A stretch of 64,000 bases of DNA from Phaeobacter inhibens DSM 16374 (GCF_000473105.1 NZ_KI421498.1:3143009-3207008), one strand, 5' to 3'; numbered from the stretch's first letter, positions 26,207 through 34,635 are shown. Numbers and translations: made by a program. Notes: a model not told the origin generated them from the letters alone.

Positions 26207-27067
26207 ATGACCCGTACCGTATATGTAAATGGCGACTACCTGCCCGAAGGGGACGCCAAAATCTCGATCTTTGACCGCGGCTTTCTGATGGCTGATGGCG
26301 TCTATGAGGTGACCTCGGTTCTGGGCGGAAAGCTGATTGATTTTGAAGGCCATGCCGTGCGTTTGAAACGGTCGCTGGATGAGCTGGAGATGGCGGAACC
26401 CTGCTCGAAGGAAGAGCTGCTGGAGATCCACCGTAAGCTGGTCGCGCTGAACGAGATTGAGGAAGGTCTGGTTTATCTGCAGGTCACACGTGGCTCGGAT
26501 GGGGATCGTGATTTTGTCTTCCCCTCGGCGGATACCAAACCCACAATCGTATTGTTCACGCAGAACAAACCCGGCCTGGCGGATAGCCCAGCGGCCAAGA
26601 AGGGTGCCAAGATCATCTCGATCGAGGATATTCGCTGGGGTCGTCGCGACATCAAGACCGTGCAGCTGCTCTATCCGTCCATGGGCAAGATGATGGCCAA
26701 GAAGGCCGGGGCCGATGACGCCTGGATGATCGAAGATGGTCATGTGACTGAAGGGACCTCCAACAACGCTTACTTCGTGAAGAATGGCGTGATCGTCACC
26801 CGTCCGCTCACCAATGACATCCTGCACGGCATTACCCGCAAGGCGGTTCTGCGCATGGCAGAAGAGGCGCAGATGAAGATCGAAGAGCGCCTGTTCACCA
26901 TTGAGGAAGCGAAAGAGGCGGATGAGGCGTTTACCACCTCGGCCTCCGCCTTTGTGATGCCGGTGGTTGAGATCGACGGCGTGGCGCTGGGCGATGGCAC
27001 ACCGGGCCCGATCGCCAAGCGCCTGCGCGAGATCTATCTGGAAGAAAGCATGAACGCCGCGATCTGA
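26207..27067 (+). CDS. dat: D-amino-acid transaminase (class IV aminotransferase)
   Basis: The 286-residue protein is a fold-type IV PLP enzyme with the D-amino-acid transaminase pattern: YVNGDYLPEGDAKISIFDRGFLMADGVYEV at the start, the PLP lysine K150 in RRDIKTVQLL, and the cofactor-binding EGTSNNAY near residue 187. It interconverts D-amino acids and 2-oxo acids, typically using D-Glu or D-Ala. It begins 10 bases after dgcA with AAGGAGAG before ATG 26207, so the three genes form one operon centred on D-glutamate. It ends before a strong hairpin terminator. Confidence 0.88.
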   Translation: MTRTVYVNGDYLPEGDAKISIFDRGFLMADGVYEVTSVLGGKLIDFEGHAVRLKRSLDELEMAEPCSKEELLEIHRKLVALNEIEEGLVYLQVTRGSDGDRDFVFPSADTKPTIVLFTQNKPGLADSPAAKKGAKIISIEDIRWGRRDIKTVQLLYPSMGKMMAKKAGADDAWMIEDGHVTEGTSNNAYFVKNGVIVTRPLTNDILHGITRKAVLRMAEEAQMKIEERLFTIEEAKEADEAFTTSASAFVMPVVEIDGVALGDGTPGPIAKRLREIYLEESMNAAI

Positions 27068-27088
27068 TCGCGCATTCATCGCTTACTG

Positions 27089-27126
27089 AAAAGGCCGCCC
27101 GCATAAGTGCTGGGCGGCCTTTGTCT
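27089..27126. terminator. Bidirectional terminator hairpin
   Basis: AAAGGCCGCCC and GGGCGGCCTTT form a perfect 11-base-pair stem around GCATAAGTGCT, flanked by A-rich and T-rich sides. It separates the convergent transaminase and PfpI-type genes and can serve both. Confidence 0.85.
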
Positions 27127-27155
27127 TTTGATGTCGTCTATTCAGGCCGACGGCT

Positions 27156-27830
27156 TCAGAGCAAGGCGAGCAGCTGTTTGGCGGCCTCTTCCGAGGAGGC
27201 GGGGTTCTGGCCGGTGACCAGCTTGCCGTCGGTAAGGGCGAAGGAGGCCCAGTCGTCACCTTTTTCGTAGGTGGCGCCATTCTGAGCCAGCATGTCCTCC
27301 ACCAGGAAGGGCACGACATCGGTGAGGCCGACGCCGTCTTCTTCGCTGTTGGAGAAGCCGGTGACACGCTTCCCTTGCACCAGCGGCGCGCCATCCGCAT
27401 CCTTGGTGTGGCGGAACACGGCCGGGGCGTGGCAGACCGCGCCGACGGGACGGTCGCTGTGCGCGAAGGCCTCAATCAGGCGGCGGCTGTCGGCGTCTTC
27501 GACCAGATCCCAGAGAGGACCGTGACCACCAGGGTAGAATACCGCATCAAAGCCATCATCTTTGACTTCTGCCAGCCGTTTGGTATTGGCCAAGGCATCC
27601 TGCGCGGCGGTATCTACCTTGAACCGGCGGGTGGCATCGGTCTGGGCGCTTTCGTCATCGCTCTTGGGATCAAGCGGGGGTTGGCCCCCTTTGGGGGAGG
27701 CCAGTGTGATGTCGGCGCCTGCGTCTTTCAGCACATAATAAGGCGCGGCGAATTCCTCCAGCCAGAAGCCGGTTTTTTCGCCCGTGTCGCCCAGTTCGTC
27801 GTGGGAGGTGAGAACCATCAGGATTTTCAT
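27156..27830 (-). CDS. DJ-1/PfpI family type 1 glutamine amidotransferase-like protein
   Basis: The 224-residue protein belongs to the Hsp31/DJ-1 branch. It shows VLTSHDELGDTGEKTGFWLEEFAAPYYVLKDAGADITLASPKGG at the start, FYPGGHGPLWDL near residue 98, and the nucleophile Cys in GAVCHAPAVF near residue 130. Relatives act as glyoxalases, deglycases or chaperone-like stress proteins; the exact activity is debated. The gene follows curA on the same strand with a short gap, so both may respond to reactive carbonyl or electrophile stress through the TetR regulator. That link is inference. Confidence 0.88.
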   Translation of the reverse strand: MKILMVLTSHDELGDTGEKTGFWLEEFAAPYYVLKDAGADITLASPKGGQPPLDPKSDDESAQTDATRRFKVDTAAQDALANTKRLAEVKDDGFDAVFYPGGHGPLWDLVEDADSRRLIEAFAHSDRPVGAVCHAPAVFRHTKDADGAPLVQGKRVTGFSNSEEDGVGLTDVVPFLVEDMLAQNGATYEKGDDWASFALTDGKLVTGQNPASSEEAAKQLLALL

Positions 27831-27860
27831 CTCGGGTCTCCTTTGTTTTTGGAGTTCAGA

Positions 27861-28892
27861 TCAGTCGGCGAGGTGGATGACACGCTTGCCAAACGCTTCG
27901 CCTCTCAAGAGACCAACGAATGCTGCAGGCGCTTGTTCCAGGCCTTCGATCATTTCTTCGCGGTATTTCACTTTGCCATCCTGCACCCAGCCGGTCATCT
28001 GCTTGGCAAATTCCGGGTAGAGATGACCGAAATCGTCAAAGACGATGAAGCCGCGCATGGTGATGCGTTTGCGCAGCAGCTGGCCCATCAGATAGTTCAT
28101 CCGGTCGGGGCCTTCGGGCAGGGCGGTGGCGTTATATTGGGAAATCAGGCCGCAGAGCGGGATGCGGGCAGAGGGGTTGAGGAGTGGCATCACCGCGTCA
28201 AAGACGGCGCCGCCGACGTTTTCAAAGTAGATATCGATGCCATCCGGAACCGCCTTGGCGAGGTCGTCAGCAAAGCCGTCTGCCTTGTAGTCAATGCAGG
28301 CGTCAAAGCCCAATGTGTCGATGACGTGCTGGCATTTCTCGGCCCCACCGGCGATGCCCACGACGCGCAGGCCGAGGATCTTGCCGATCTGGCCGACAGT
28401 TGCGCCAACCGGGCCGCTGGCGCCTGCGACAACCAGTGTTTCGCCTTCTTTGGGCTGGCCGATCTGAGTGAGACCCGCCCAGGCGGTGAGGCCCGGCATG
28501 CCCAGAACGCCAAGCGCCCAGGAGGGGTTCTGCGGGTTCTTGCCCATGTTGATCACGCCGGTGCCGTCCGACAGCGTGTAGTCCTGCCAGCCGCCGAATG
28601 CGACGACCCAGTCGCCTTTTTCATATCCCTTGACGTTGGAGGTGACGACCTCGGCCACGGTGCCGCCAACCATGACTTCGTCGATTTCGACAGGGGCGGC
28701 ATAAGAGGGCGCGCTGCTCATCCGGCCACGCATATATGGGTCCAGCGACAGATACTCGTTGCGCAGCAGCATCTGGCCTTCACCCGGGGTGGGTACTTCG
28801 GTGGTTTCCAGGCGCAGGGTGCTGTCTGTCGGCTCTCCCTTGGGGCGTTCGGCGAGGACGAACTGGCGGTTGGTGGTGGATGTCTGTGTCAT
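27861..28892 (-). CDS. CurA-type NADP-dependent oxidoreductase
   Basis: This 343-residue medium-chain reductase belongs to the zinc-free leukotriene-B4-dehydrogenase/CurA group: NEYLSLDPYMRGRMS near residue 46, GMPGLTAWAGL, and the nucleotide-binding loop ASGPVGATVGQIGKILGLRVVGIAGG. Such enzymes reduce the double bond of alpha,beta-unsaturated ketones and aldehydes. The promoter region carries an operator identical but for one base to that of the nearby TetR gene, so it is very probably the TetR target. The PfpI-type gene follows downstream. Confidence 0.92.
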   Translation of the reverse strand: MTQTSTTNRQFVLAERPKGEPTDSTLRLETTEVPTPGEGQMLLRNEYLSLDPYMRGRMSSAPSYAAPVEIDEVMVGGTVAEVVTSNVKGYEKGDWVVAFGGWQDYTLSDGTGVINMGKNPQNPSWALGVLGMPGLTAWAGLTQIGQPKEGETLVVAGASGPVGATVGQIGKILGLRVVGIAGGAEKCQHVIDTLGFDACIDYKADGFADDLAKAVPDGIDIYFENVGGAVFDAVMPLLNPSARIPLCGLISQYNATALPEGPDRMNYLMGQLLRKRITMRGFIVFDDFGHLYPEFAKQMTGWVQDGKVKYREEMIEGLEQAPAAFVGLLRGEAFGKRVIHLAD

Positions 28893-28913
28893 GTTTAGAT
28901 CCTTTTCTGAAGG

Positions 28914-28933
28914 GATTAGACCGATCGTCTAGT
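28914..28933. promoter_or_regulatory. TetR operator in curA promoter
   Basis: TTAGACCGATCGTCTAGT (28916-28933) contains inverted arms TAGAC and GTCTA around CGATC, 25 bases before the curA start. The same 18-base site, with one change, lies before the tetR gene at 29594-29611. Confidence 0.75.
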
Positions 28934-28986
28934 GATCGGTAAATTTTTTTGACGGCACCCATTTGCGCCAGAACGGCTCTGACGGG

Positions 28987-29586
28987 CTAGGTTTGCCGGG
29001 GCGGGGGAAGCATGGTCCGGGTCTGGACCATGGCGGTGTCAAACGGGGTGCTGTCTTGCGACAGATGGGCCATCAGGCTGGCCCCAAGCCAGATCTGATA
29101 GAGGGATGTTGCAGTCTGGACGGGGTCGACGTCCGGGCTGAGAGAGCCGTCCTGCTGACCTTTACGCAGGCAGTCGGCGAGCCGGGCAGTAATGCCTTCG
29201 ACGGCCTGTTGCAGGATGCCACGCATCGCCGGGGAGAGATCCGCGATTTCAGCGGCCAGTTTGACGATGAGGCATTTTTGACCGGCCATGTCTGAGCTCT
29301 GCCGGTCTTGCCAGGCGGTGACATAGGACAGCACCTGATCGCGCCCTGTCAGCGACGGGTTGTTCAGCGTTGGCGCCAGCTCAATCCGGTACTGCTCCAC
29401 GTAATGGCGCAGCAGGGCGCAGCCGTAGTCCTCTTTGGAGGAGAAGTAGTGGTAGAAAGACCCCTTGGGCACCTGTGCCGTCGCCAACAGCTCCGTCAGA
29501 CCGACGGAGGTATAGCCACGCTGCGCTGTCAGGGTGCGTCCAGTATCCAGAATATGCAGTCGGGTGTCACTCATGTTGGTAGACAT
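28987..29586 (-). CDS. TetR family transcriptional regulator of curA
   Basis: The protein has about 199 residues. It begins with a TetR helix-turn-helix: RLHILDTGRTLTAQRGYTSVGLTELLATAQVPKGSFYHYFSSKEDYGCALLRHYVEQY. A helical effector domain with GQKCLIVKLAAEIADLSPAMR follows, typical of the AcuR/YcdC-like group. The start is ATG 29586 or 29574; frames further upstream read through the operator and have no family similarity. Matching operators in front of this gene and curA indicate autorepression and control of curA. The inducer is probably an electrophilic compound (inference). Confidence 0.9.
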   Translation of the reverse strand: MSTNMSDTRLHILDTGRTLTAQRGYTSVGLTELLATAQVPKGSFYHYFSSKEDYGCALLRHYVEQYRIELAPTLNNPSLTGRDQVLSYVTAWQDRQSSDMAGQKCLIVKLAAEIADLSPAMRGILQQAVEGITARLADCLRKGQQDGSLSPDVDPVQTATSLYQIWLGASLMAHLSQDSTPFDTAMVQTRTMLPPPRQT

Positions 29587-29593
29587 AAGCTCA

Positions 29594-29611
29594 TTAGACC
29601 GATTGTCTAGT
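29594..29611. promoter_or_regulatory. TetR operator in its own promoter
   Basis: TTAGACCGATTGTCTAGT, with arms TAGAC (29595-29599) and GTCTA (29605-29609), lies 8 bases before the tetR ATG. It differs from the curA site at a single base. Confidence 0.75.
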
Positions 29612-29638
29612 GGAGGTCGTAACTTTTTTCCCGTCCCC

Positions 29639-29676
29639 CAAAAACGAGACAAGGCCCCGCGTCTGCGAGGCCTTGC
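29639..29676 (-). terminator. Terminator of ald
   Basis: On the minus strand CAAGGCC and GGCCTTG pair around a 12-base GC-rich loop segment, followed by TCTCGTTTTT. It lies about 30 bases past the ald stop. Confidence 0.7.
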
Positions 29677-29705
29677 GCTGGCTGATGCCAAGTGTTCGGG
29701 AGGCG

Positions 29706-30821
29706 TTACTTGATCATCAGTTGTGGGGAGACGACGTCGATGCCGAGGGCTTTGCCGACCGCGAAATAGGTCAGCTTACCAGCATGGACGTTCAGGCCGT
29801 TCAGCAGATGCGGATCGTCAGCGCAGGCTTGCTTCCAGCCTTTGTTGGCCAAATTCAGCAGGAATGGCAGGGTCGCGTTGCCCAAGGCCTGCGTCGAGGT
29901 ACGGGCAACGGCGCCCGGCATGTTGGCCACGCAGTAGTGCATGATGCCGTCGACCTCATAGATCGGGTCGGCGTGGGTGGTGGCCTTCGACGTTTCAAAG
30001 CAGCCGCCCTGGTCAATGGCAACGTCCACGAGGACTGCGCCGGGCTTCATCTCGCTGAGTTGTGCGCGAGACACCAGTTTTGGCGCAGCAGCACCGGGGA
30101 TCAGAACCGCGCCGATCACCATGTCTGCATCACGCACCAGCTCAGCGGTGGCCCCTGCGGTGGAGTACTGGTTCTTGAAGTCACGACCAAAGACATCGTC
30201 GAGATATTTCAGGCGGGCCAAGGAACGGTCGAGAATGGTGACATCCGCGCCCATGCCAGCGGCGATCTTGGCTGCGTGAGTGCCAACGACACCGCCGCCG
30301 ATCACCACGACTTTGGCCGGGGCCACGCCGGGGACGCCGCCCATCAGGACGCCACGACCGCCATTGGCCTTTTGCAGGGTATAGGCGCCAACTTGCGGTG
30401 CCAGACGGCCGGCAACTTCGGACATCGGGGCCAGCAGAGGCAGACCGCCACGGTCGTCGGTCACGGTTTCATAAGCAATCGCGGTGCAACCGGAGTCCAG
30501 CAGGTCGCGGGTCTGCTCCGGATCGGGGGCCAGGTGCAGGTAGGTGAACAGCAGCTGACCTTCGCGCAGCATCTTTCGCTCAACCGCCTGGGGTTCCTTC
30601 ACCTTGACGATCATGTCGGCGGTGGCAAAGATTTCTTCTGCGGTGTCGATGATTGCGGCACCTGCGGTGGTATAGTCTTCGTCAGTGAAGCCTGCGCCCA
30701 TCCCGGCACCGGCCTGAATCAGGACGGTATGACCATGGTTTACGGCTTCACGAGCGGCGTCCGGCGTCATGCCGACGCGGAATTCCTGCGGCTTGATCTC
30801 TGTGGGGCATCCGATTTTCAT
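29706..30821 (-). CDS. ald: Alanine dehydrogenase
   Basis: This 371-residue NAD-dependent enzyme reversibly deaminates L-alanine to pyruvate and ammonia. Visible marks: MKIGCPTEIKPQEFRVGMTPDAAREAVNHGH at the start, KVKEPQAVE near residue 74, FTYLHLAPD with the catalytic His near 96, the NAD loop VVIGGGVVGTHAAKIAAGMGADVTILDRS near 172, and MPGAVARTSTQAL in the C-terminal part. The length is normal. An Lrp-type gene diverges from it, the usual activator arrangement for ald (AldR/BkdR-like). A hairpin terminator follows. Confidence 0.96.
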   Translation of the reverse strand: MKIGCPTEIKPQEFRVGMTPDAAREAVNHGHTVLIQAGAGMGAGFTDEDYTTAGAAIIDTAEEIFATADMIVKVKEPQAVERKMLREGQLLFTYLHLAPDPEQTRDLLDSGCTAIAYETVTDDRGGLPLLAPMSEVAGRLAPQVGAYTLQKANGGRGVLMGGVPGVAPAKVVVIGGGVVGTHAAKIAAGMGADVTILDRSLARLKYLDDVFGRDFKNQYSTAGATAELVRDADMVIGAVLIPGAAAPKLVSRAQLSEMKPGAVLVDVAIDQGGCFETSKATTHADPIYEVDGIMHYCVANMPGAVARTSTQALGNATLPFLLNLANKGWKQACADDPHLLNGLNVHAGKLTYFAVGKALGIDVVSPQLMIK

Positions 30822-30908
30822 GTAATCACTCCTCCTACATGCTTGCGCTATTGTGCCGCAGAAAGGGTGAGATTTGCTGCTTTTTTAGGCAAAATAAAAA
30901 GGTGCATA

Positions 30909-30943
30909 TCGAAGGTTCTTCGAATAAGTTCGACCTTCATCGA
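30909..30943. promoter_or_regulatory. Helically phased TCGA sites between ald and lrp
   Basis: Four TCGA cores start at 30909, 30920, 30930 and 30940, spaced 11, 10 and 10 bases, so all face one side of the helix. The first and last are parts of TCGAAGG direct repeats 31 bases apart. This fits cooperative binding of an Lrp octamer. Confidence 0.55.
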
Positions 30944-30958
30944 AGGATCTTTCACGAT

Positions 30959-31417
30959 ATGTCACTTGATCACACGGATCGTCGCATCTTGCAGGTGTTG
31001 CAGAAGCAGGGGCGGATTTCGAATGCAGAGCTCAGCGAGCAGGTCAATCTGTCTGCATCGGCCTGTCACCGGCGCGTGCAGCGGCTGGAGGCAGATGGAT
31101 ATATCCGTAATTACGTCGCTCTCTTGGATGCGCGCAAGATGAACCTGCCGGCAACCGTCTTTGTGGAGATCACGCTGCAAAGCCAGGCGGATGAGTTGCT
31201 GGATGCCTTTGAAAAGGCAGTGGCGCGGATCCCGGATGTGCTGGAGTGTCATCTGATGGCAGGCACTGCGGACTACATTCTGAAGGTGGTGGCTGAAAAC
31301 ACGGATGATTTTGCCCGCATCCATCGCCAGCACCTGACGCGACTGCCTGGTGTGGCCCAGATGCAAAGTTCCTTTGCGCTGCGCACGGTGTTCAAAACCA
31401 CGGCGCTGCCGGTCTGA
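30959..31417 (+). CDS. Lrp/AsnC family regulator, probable alanine-responsive activator of ald
   Basis: The 152-residue protein has an Lrp helix-turn-helix (LDHTDRRILQVLQKQGRISNAELSEQVNLSASACHRRVQRLEADGYIRNYVALLD) and a RAM domain (VLECHLMAGTADYILKVVAENTDDFARIHRQHL). ATG 30959 is preferred; the longer frame from 30839 would translate the promoter region. Divergence from ald and the phased repeats between them support control of alanine catabolism. The ligand (alanine) is inferred from the arrangement. Confidence 0.93.
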   Translation: MSLDHTDRRILQVLQKQGRISNAELSEQVNLSASACHRRVQRLEADGYIRNYVALLDARKMNLPATVFVEITLQSQADELLDAFEKAVARIPDVLECHLMAGTADYILKVVAENTDDFARIHRQHLTRLPGVAQMQSSFALRTVFKTTALPV

Positions 31418-31520
31418 TACACGTGCCCGCGCGGGTCTTCGCGTGGCTTGTCAGGCGAGGGGATCTGGGAAAGACTGCCCCGGCAGAACAAGACGGCAGG
31501 ATTGTCGCGGGTGGAGATGT

Positions 31521-33110
31521 ATGAGCTGGGATTATATCATTGTCGGAGCAGGCAGCGCGGGCTGCGTGCTGGCCAACCGGTTGAGTGCGGCAGGTCAGCG
31601 GGTGCTGCTGCTAGAAGCGGGTGGCAAAGACAACTACCATTGGGTGCACATCCCGATGGGATATCTTTATTGCATCAACAACCCGCGCACCGATTGGATG
31701 TATCGGACAGAGGCCGAAGCCGGTCTGAATGGGCGCGCGCTGATCTATCCGCGGGGCAAGGTTCTGGGCGGCTGTTCGTCCATCAACGGAATGCTCTATT
31801 TGCGCGGGCAGGCGGCGGATTATGATGGCTGGCGCCAGCGCGGGCTGACCGGTTGGGGCTGGGATGATGTGCTGCCCTATTTCAAGAAGTCCGAGGATTA
31901 CGTCGACGGCTCCTCTGACATGCACGGGGTCGGCGGCGAGTGGCGGGTGGAGAATCAACGTCTGCACTGGGATGTACTGGATGACTGGATGCAGGCCGCC
32001 GCCGAATGGGGCCTGCCGAAAGTTACGGATTTCAATACCGGCAACAATGAGGGCGTTGGCTATTTCCGGGTGAACCAGCGGAGCGGCTGGCGGATGAACA
32101 CCGCGAAGGCGTTTTTGCGCACAGCGACTGGTGAAAATCTGAAGGTAGAGACCGGCGCCCACACCCGGCGCATCCTGATCGAGAATGGCCGTGCCGTGGG
32201 GGTGGAATACAGTCAGGGCGGCGCGGTGAAAACAGCGCGGACGGAGGGTGAGGTGCTGCTGTCGGCGGGGGCCATCAACAGCCCGCAGATCCTGCAACTG
32301 TCTGGTCTGGGCCCGGCAGCGCTGTTGCGCGACCACGGGATTGCGGTGCAGCGTGACATGCCTGAGGTCGGTCAGAACCTGCAGGACCATCTGCAGCTGC
32401 GCTGCGCCTGGCGGTTGAAAGGGGCAAAGACGCTCAATACACTGGCGAATTCTTTGATCGGCAAGGCAAAGATTGCGGCTGAATATGCCATGCGCCGTTC
32501 CGGTCCGATGTCGATGGCCCCCAGTCAGCTCGGGGCGTTTCCTCGTTCACGCCCGGATCTGGCGACGCCGGATCTTGAATACCATGTCCAGCCCCTGACA
32601 CTGGAGGCTTTTGGTCAGCCGCTGCATGATTTTCCGGGGCTGACGGCAAGCGTGTGTAACTTGCGACCTGAGAGCCGGGGCGAGGTGGCGATCACCAGCG
32701 CTGATCCCGTGAAGGCGCCACGTATCGCTCCGAATTACCTATCGACCGAAGGCGACCGTCAGGTGGCGGTTGCGGCGATCCGGCAGGCGCGGGCTATTAT
32801 GGGGCAAGAGGCCATGCAGCGCTACGCGCCGGTAGAGATGAAGCCGGGCGGCGGGTCCGATGAGGAGGCGGATCTGATGCAGTCGGCAGGCGCGATCGGG
32901 ACAACCATCTTTCATCCGACCTGTACCCTGCGAATGGGGGCGGAGGAGGCGGCCCCGGTGGATGGCGCGCTGCGGTTGCGCGGGGTTGGCGGCTTGCGGG
33001 TGGTTGATGCCAGCGTGATGCCGGTGATTCCCAGTGGCAATACCAATGCGCCCACGATCATGATTGCGGAAAAGGCAGCTGACATGATTTTGAGCGATCA
33101 TCGCGGGTAA
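31521..33110 (+). CDS. GMC family FAD-dependent oxidoreductase (choline dehydrogenase-like)
   Basis: The 529-residue protein has the GMC fold: FAD-binding DYIIVGAGSAGCVLANRLS at the start, LLLEAGG near residue 30, the GMC signature PRGKVLGGCSSINGMLYLRG near 75-95, and GAINSPQILQLSGLGP near 250. The active-site histidine lies in FHPTCTLRMG near residue 463, and an Asn-containing GNTNAPTIMIAEKAAD ends it. Members oxidise primary alcohols or choline with quinone or oxygen acceptors. No betaine genes adjoin, so choline is not assumed. ATG 31521 follows GTGGAGATGT. Confidence 0.92.
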   Translation: MSWDYIIVGAGSAGCVLANRLSAAGQRVLLLEAGGKDNYHWVHIPMGYLYCINNPRTDWMYRTEAEAGLNGRALIYPRGKVLGGCSSINGMLYLRGQAADYDGWRQRGLTGWGWDDVLPYFKKSEDYVDGSSDMHGVGGEWRVENQRLHWDVLDDWMQAAAEWGLPKVTDFNTGNNEGVGYFRVNQRSGWRMNTAKAFLRTATGENLKVETGAHTRRILIENGRAVGVEYSQGGAVKTARTEGEVLLSAGAINSPQILQLSGLGPAALLRDHGIAVQRDMPEVGQNLQDHLQLRCAWRLKGAKTLNTLANSLIGKAKIAAEYAMRRSGPMSMAPSQLGAFPRSRPDLATPDLEYHVQPLTLEAFGQPLHDFPGLTASVCNLRPESRGEVAITSADPVKAPRIAPNYLSTEGDRQVAVAAIRQARAIMGQEAMQRYAPVEMKPGGGSDEEADLMQSAGAIGTTIFHPTCTLRMGAEEAAPVDGALRLRGVGGLRVVDASVMPVIPSGNTNAPTIMIAEKAADMILSDHRG

Positions 33111-33328
33111 TCGGTCGTTCGGGCACCATGCCCCCTTGCGTCCGCTGCCAATATTCGATTCCCTGTTCCAATCCGGCTGGCGCGTGGCTTGCGGGATGCG
33201 CTGACCCCTTTTCAGGGGACGGAGGAGCTGACAACAGCATTCATCGCTTGCCTCAATGTGACACGAAACGATCACATCCGCCTGCTACTGCCGCGTGACT
33301 GACCACTGACCGACCAAGGAGCCTTAGC

Positions 33329-34246
33329 GTGACCAGCGACCATGACCCTGATTCTTTTGACTGGCTGGACGCCGAACTTCAGGACACGCTGGACGAGGAT
33401 TTCGAGATCGAATTCGCCGAGCCGATGCTGTCGATGGAGCTGCGCAAGATCTATCGCTCGCAGCATCCAGAGATGCTGGATCGCAAGGTCTATTTTCGCA
33501 ACCTGCTGCGGCTGCAGGCGGAGCTGATCAAGGTTCAGGATTGGGTTCAACACACCGGGGCCAAGGTCTGTATCCTGTTTGAAGGCCGCGACAGCGCCGG
33601 TAAGGGCGGCGTGATTAAGCGGATCACCCAGCGCCTCAATCCTCGTGTGGCGCGGGTGGTGGCGCTGCCTGCGCCCAGTCGCCGTGAGCAGAGCCAGTGG
33701 TATTTTCAGCGCTACGTCCCCTATCTGCCGGCGGCGGGCGAAATCGTGCTTTTTGACCGATCCTGGTACAATCGGGCGGGGGTCGAGCGGGTGATGGGTT
33801 TTGCCAGCGATGATCAGGTCGAACAGTTCTTTCAGGACGTGCCCGAATTTGAGCGAATGCTGGTGCGGTCTGGGATTATCCTGCTGAAATATTGGTTCTC
33901 CATCACCGATGAAGAACAGCAGCTGCGGTTTCTCATGCGGATTCATGATCCGATGAAGCAGTGGAAACTGTCGCCGATGGATCTGGAAAGCCGCATCCGC
34001 TGGGAGCAGTATACCAAGGCAAAAGAGGACATGTTCGAGCGCACCAATATTCCCGAAGCGCCCTGGTATATCGTTGAAGGGAACGACAAGAAGCGCGAGC
34101 GGCTGAACTGTATTGAGCACCTCCTGACCAAGATCCCCTATTGCGATGTGCCGAGTGAGCGTGTGTCGCTTCCGGATCGCGAATACAAACCCGACTACGA
34201 GCGCAGGGTGCTGCCTGATGATCTCTATGTGCCCAAGATTTACTGA
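33329..34246 (+). CDS. ppk2: Polyphosphate kinase 2
   Basis: The 305-residue protein matches PPK2, which transfers phosphate between polyphosphate and nucleoside phosphates. Seen: Walker A-like LFEGRDSAGKGGVIKRITQRLNPR near residue 85, PSRREQSQWYFQRYVPYLPAAGEIVLFDRSWYNRAGVERVMGF covering the lid and Walker B (FDRSWYNR), and PWYIVEGNDKKRERLN near residue 250. Length fits single-domain class I PPK2. The start is GTG 33329 after AAGGAGCC. It is monocistronic as far as visible. Confidence 0.96.
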   Translation: MTSDHDPDSFDWLDAELQDTLDEDFEIEFAEPMLSMELRKIYRSQHPEMLDRKVYFRNLLRLQAELIKVQDWVQHTGAKVCILFEGRDSAGKGGVIKRITQRLNPRVARVVALPAPSRREQSQWYFQRYVPYLPAAGEIVLFDRSWYNRAGVERVMGFASDDQVEQFFQDVPEFERMLVRSGIILLKYWFSITDEEQQLRFLMRIHDPMKQWKLSPMDLESRIRWEQYTKAKEDMFERTNIPEAPWYIVEGNDKKRERLNCIEHLLTKIPYCDVPSERVSLPDREYKPDYERRVLPDDLYVPKIY

Positions 34247-34595
34247 CCAAAGCTGACGTGGCGACCTCACCGGGATCGGGCGTACATGTGCCGTGCTTTT
34301 TTTCTTCGCGCGGATGAGGCTGGGAAGAAGGAACCCGGAGCGGCAAATGCCTTGGTTGTAAGGGGGTAAGACAAGCGCCTGATGGGGGGGAGACGCTGCC
34401 TGCTCCGGGTTAGACCATCGGGTGTTCCAAATCCGATGGAGCGGGCAGCTGCTGGGGAAACGCGTCAGCCTGCCCGTGCATTAACCACACTAGCGCAGTT
34501 TGTTCAAAACGAACACACGCATTACGTGTAATTTTCGATAAAATATTAAGTTTATAGGTGGCGGATTGTCGCACTCGCTATTTATGGGGAGGCCG
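34247..34595. ncRNA. Structured non-coding stretch, candidate RNA of unknown class
   Basis: There is no gene here, but three consecutive stems occur. Arms 34332-34345 (AACCCGGAGCGGCA) pair with 34397-34411 with one bulge. CCATCGG (34415-34421) pairs with CCGATGG (34433-34439). CGGGCAG (34442-34448) pairs with CTGCCCG (34470-34476). An AT-rich, promoter-like run follows at 34525-34560. The strand is undetermined. No protein frame is convincing. Confidence 0.4.
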
Positions 34596-34635
34596 AAAAC
34601 GACAAACCCCCGCGGCTGAGCCTCGGGGGTCGTCA
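34596..34635 (-). terminator. Terminator of rpsU
   Basis: Minus-strand stem CCCCCGAGGC/GCCGCGGGGG followed by TTTGTCGTTTT, 30 bases beyond the rpsU stop. Confidence 0.85.

Noticed and set aside
27375-28898. 507-codon plus-strand frame opposite the PfpI and curA genes
   Set aside because: Runs across two real genes, their gap and both reading frames; no motif.
29610-31142. 510-codon plus-strand frame opposite ald
   Set aside because: Antisense to a complete alanine dehydrogenase and crosses the ald-lrp promoter.
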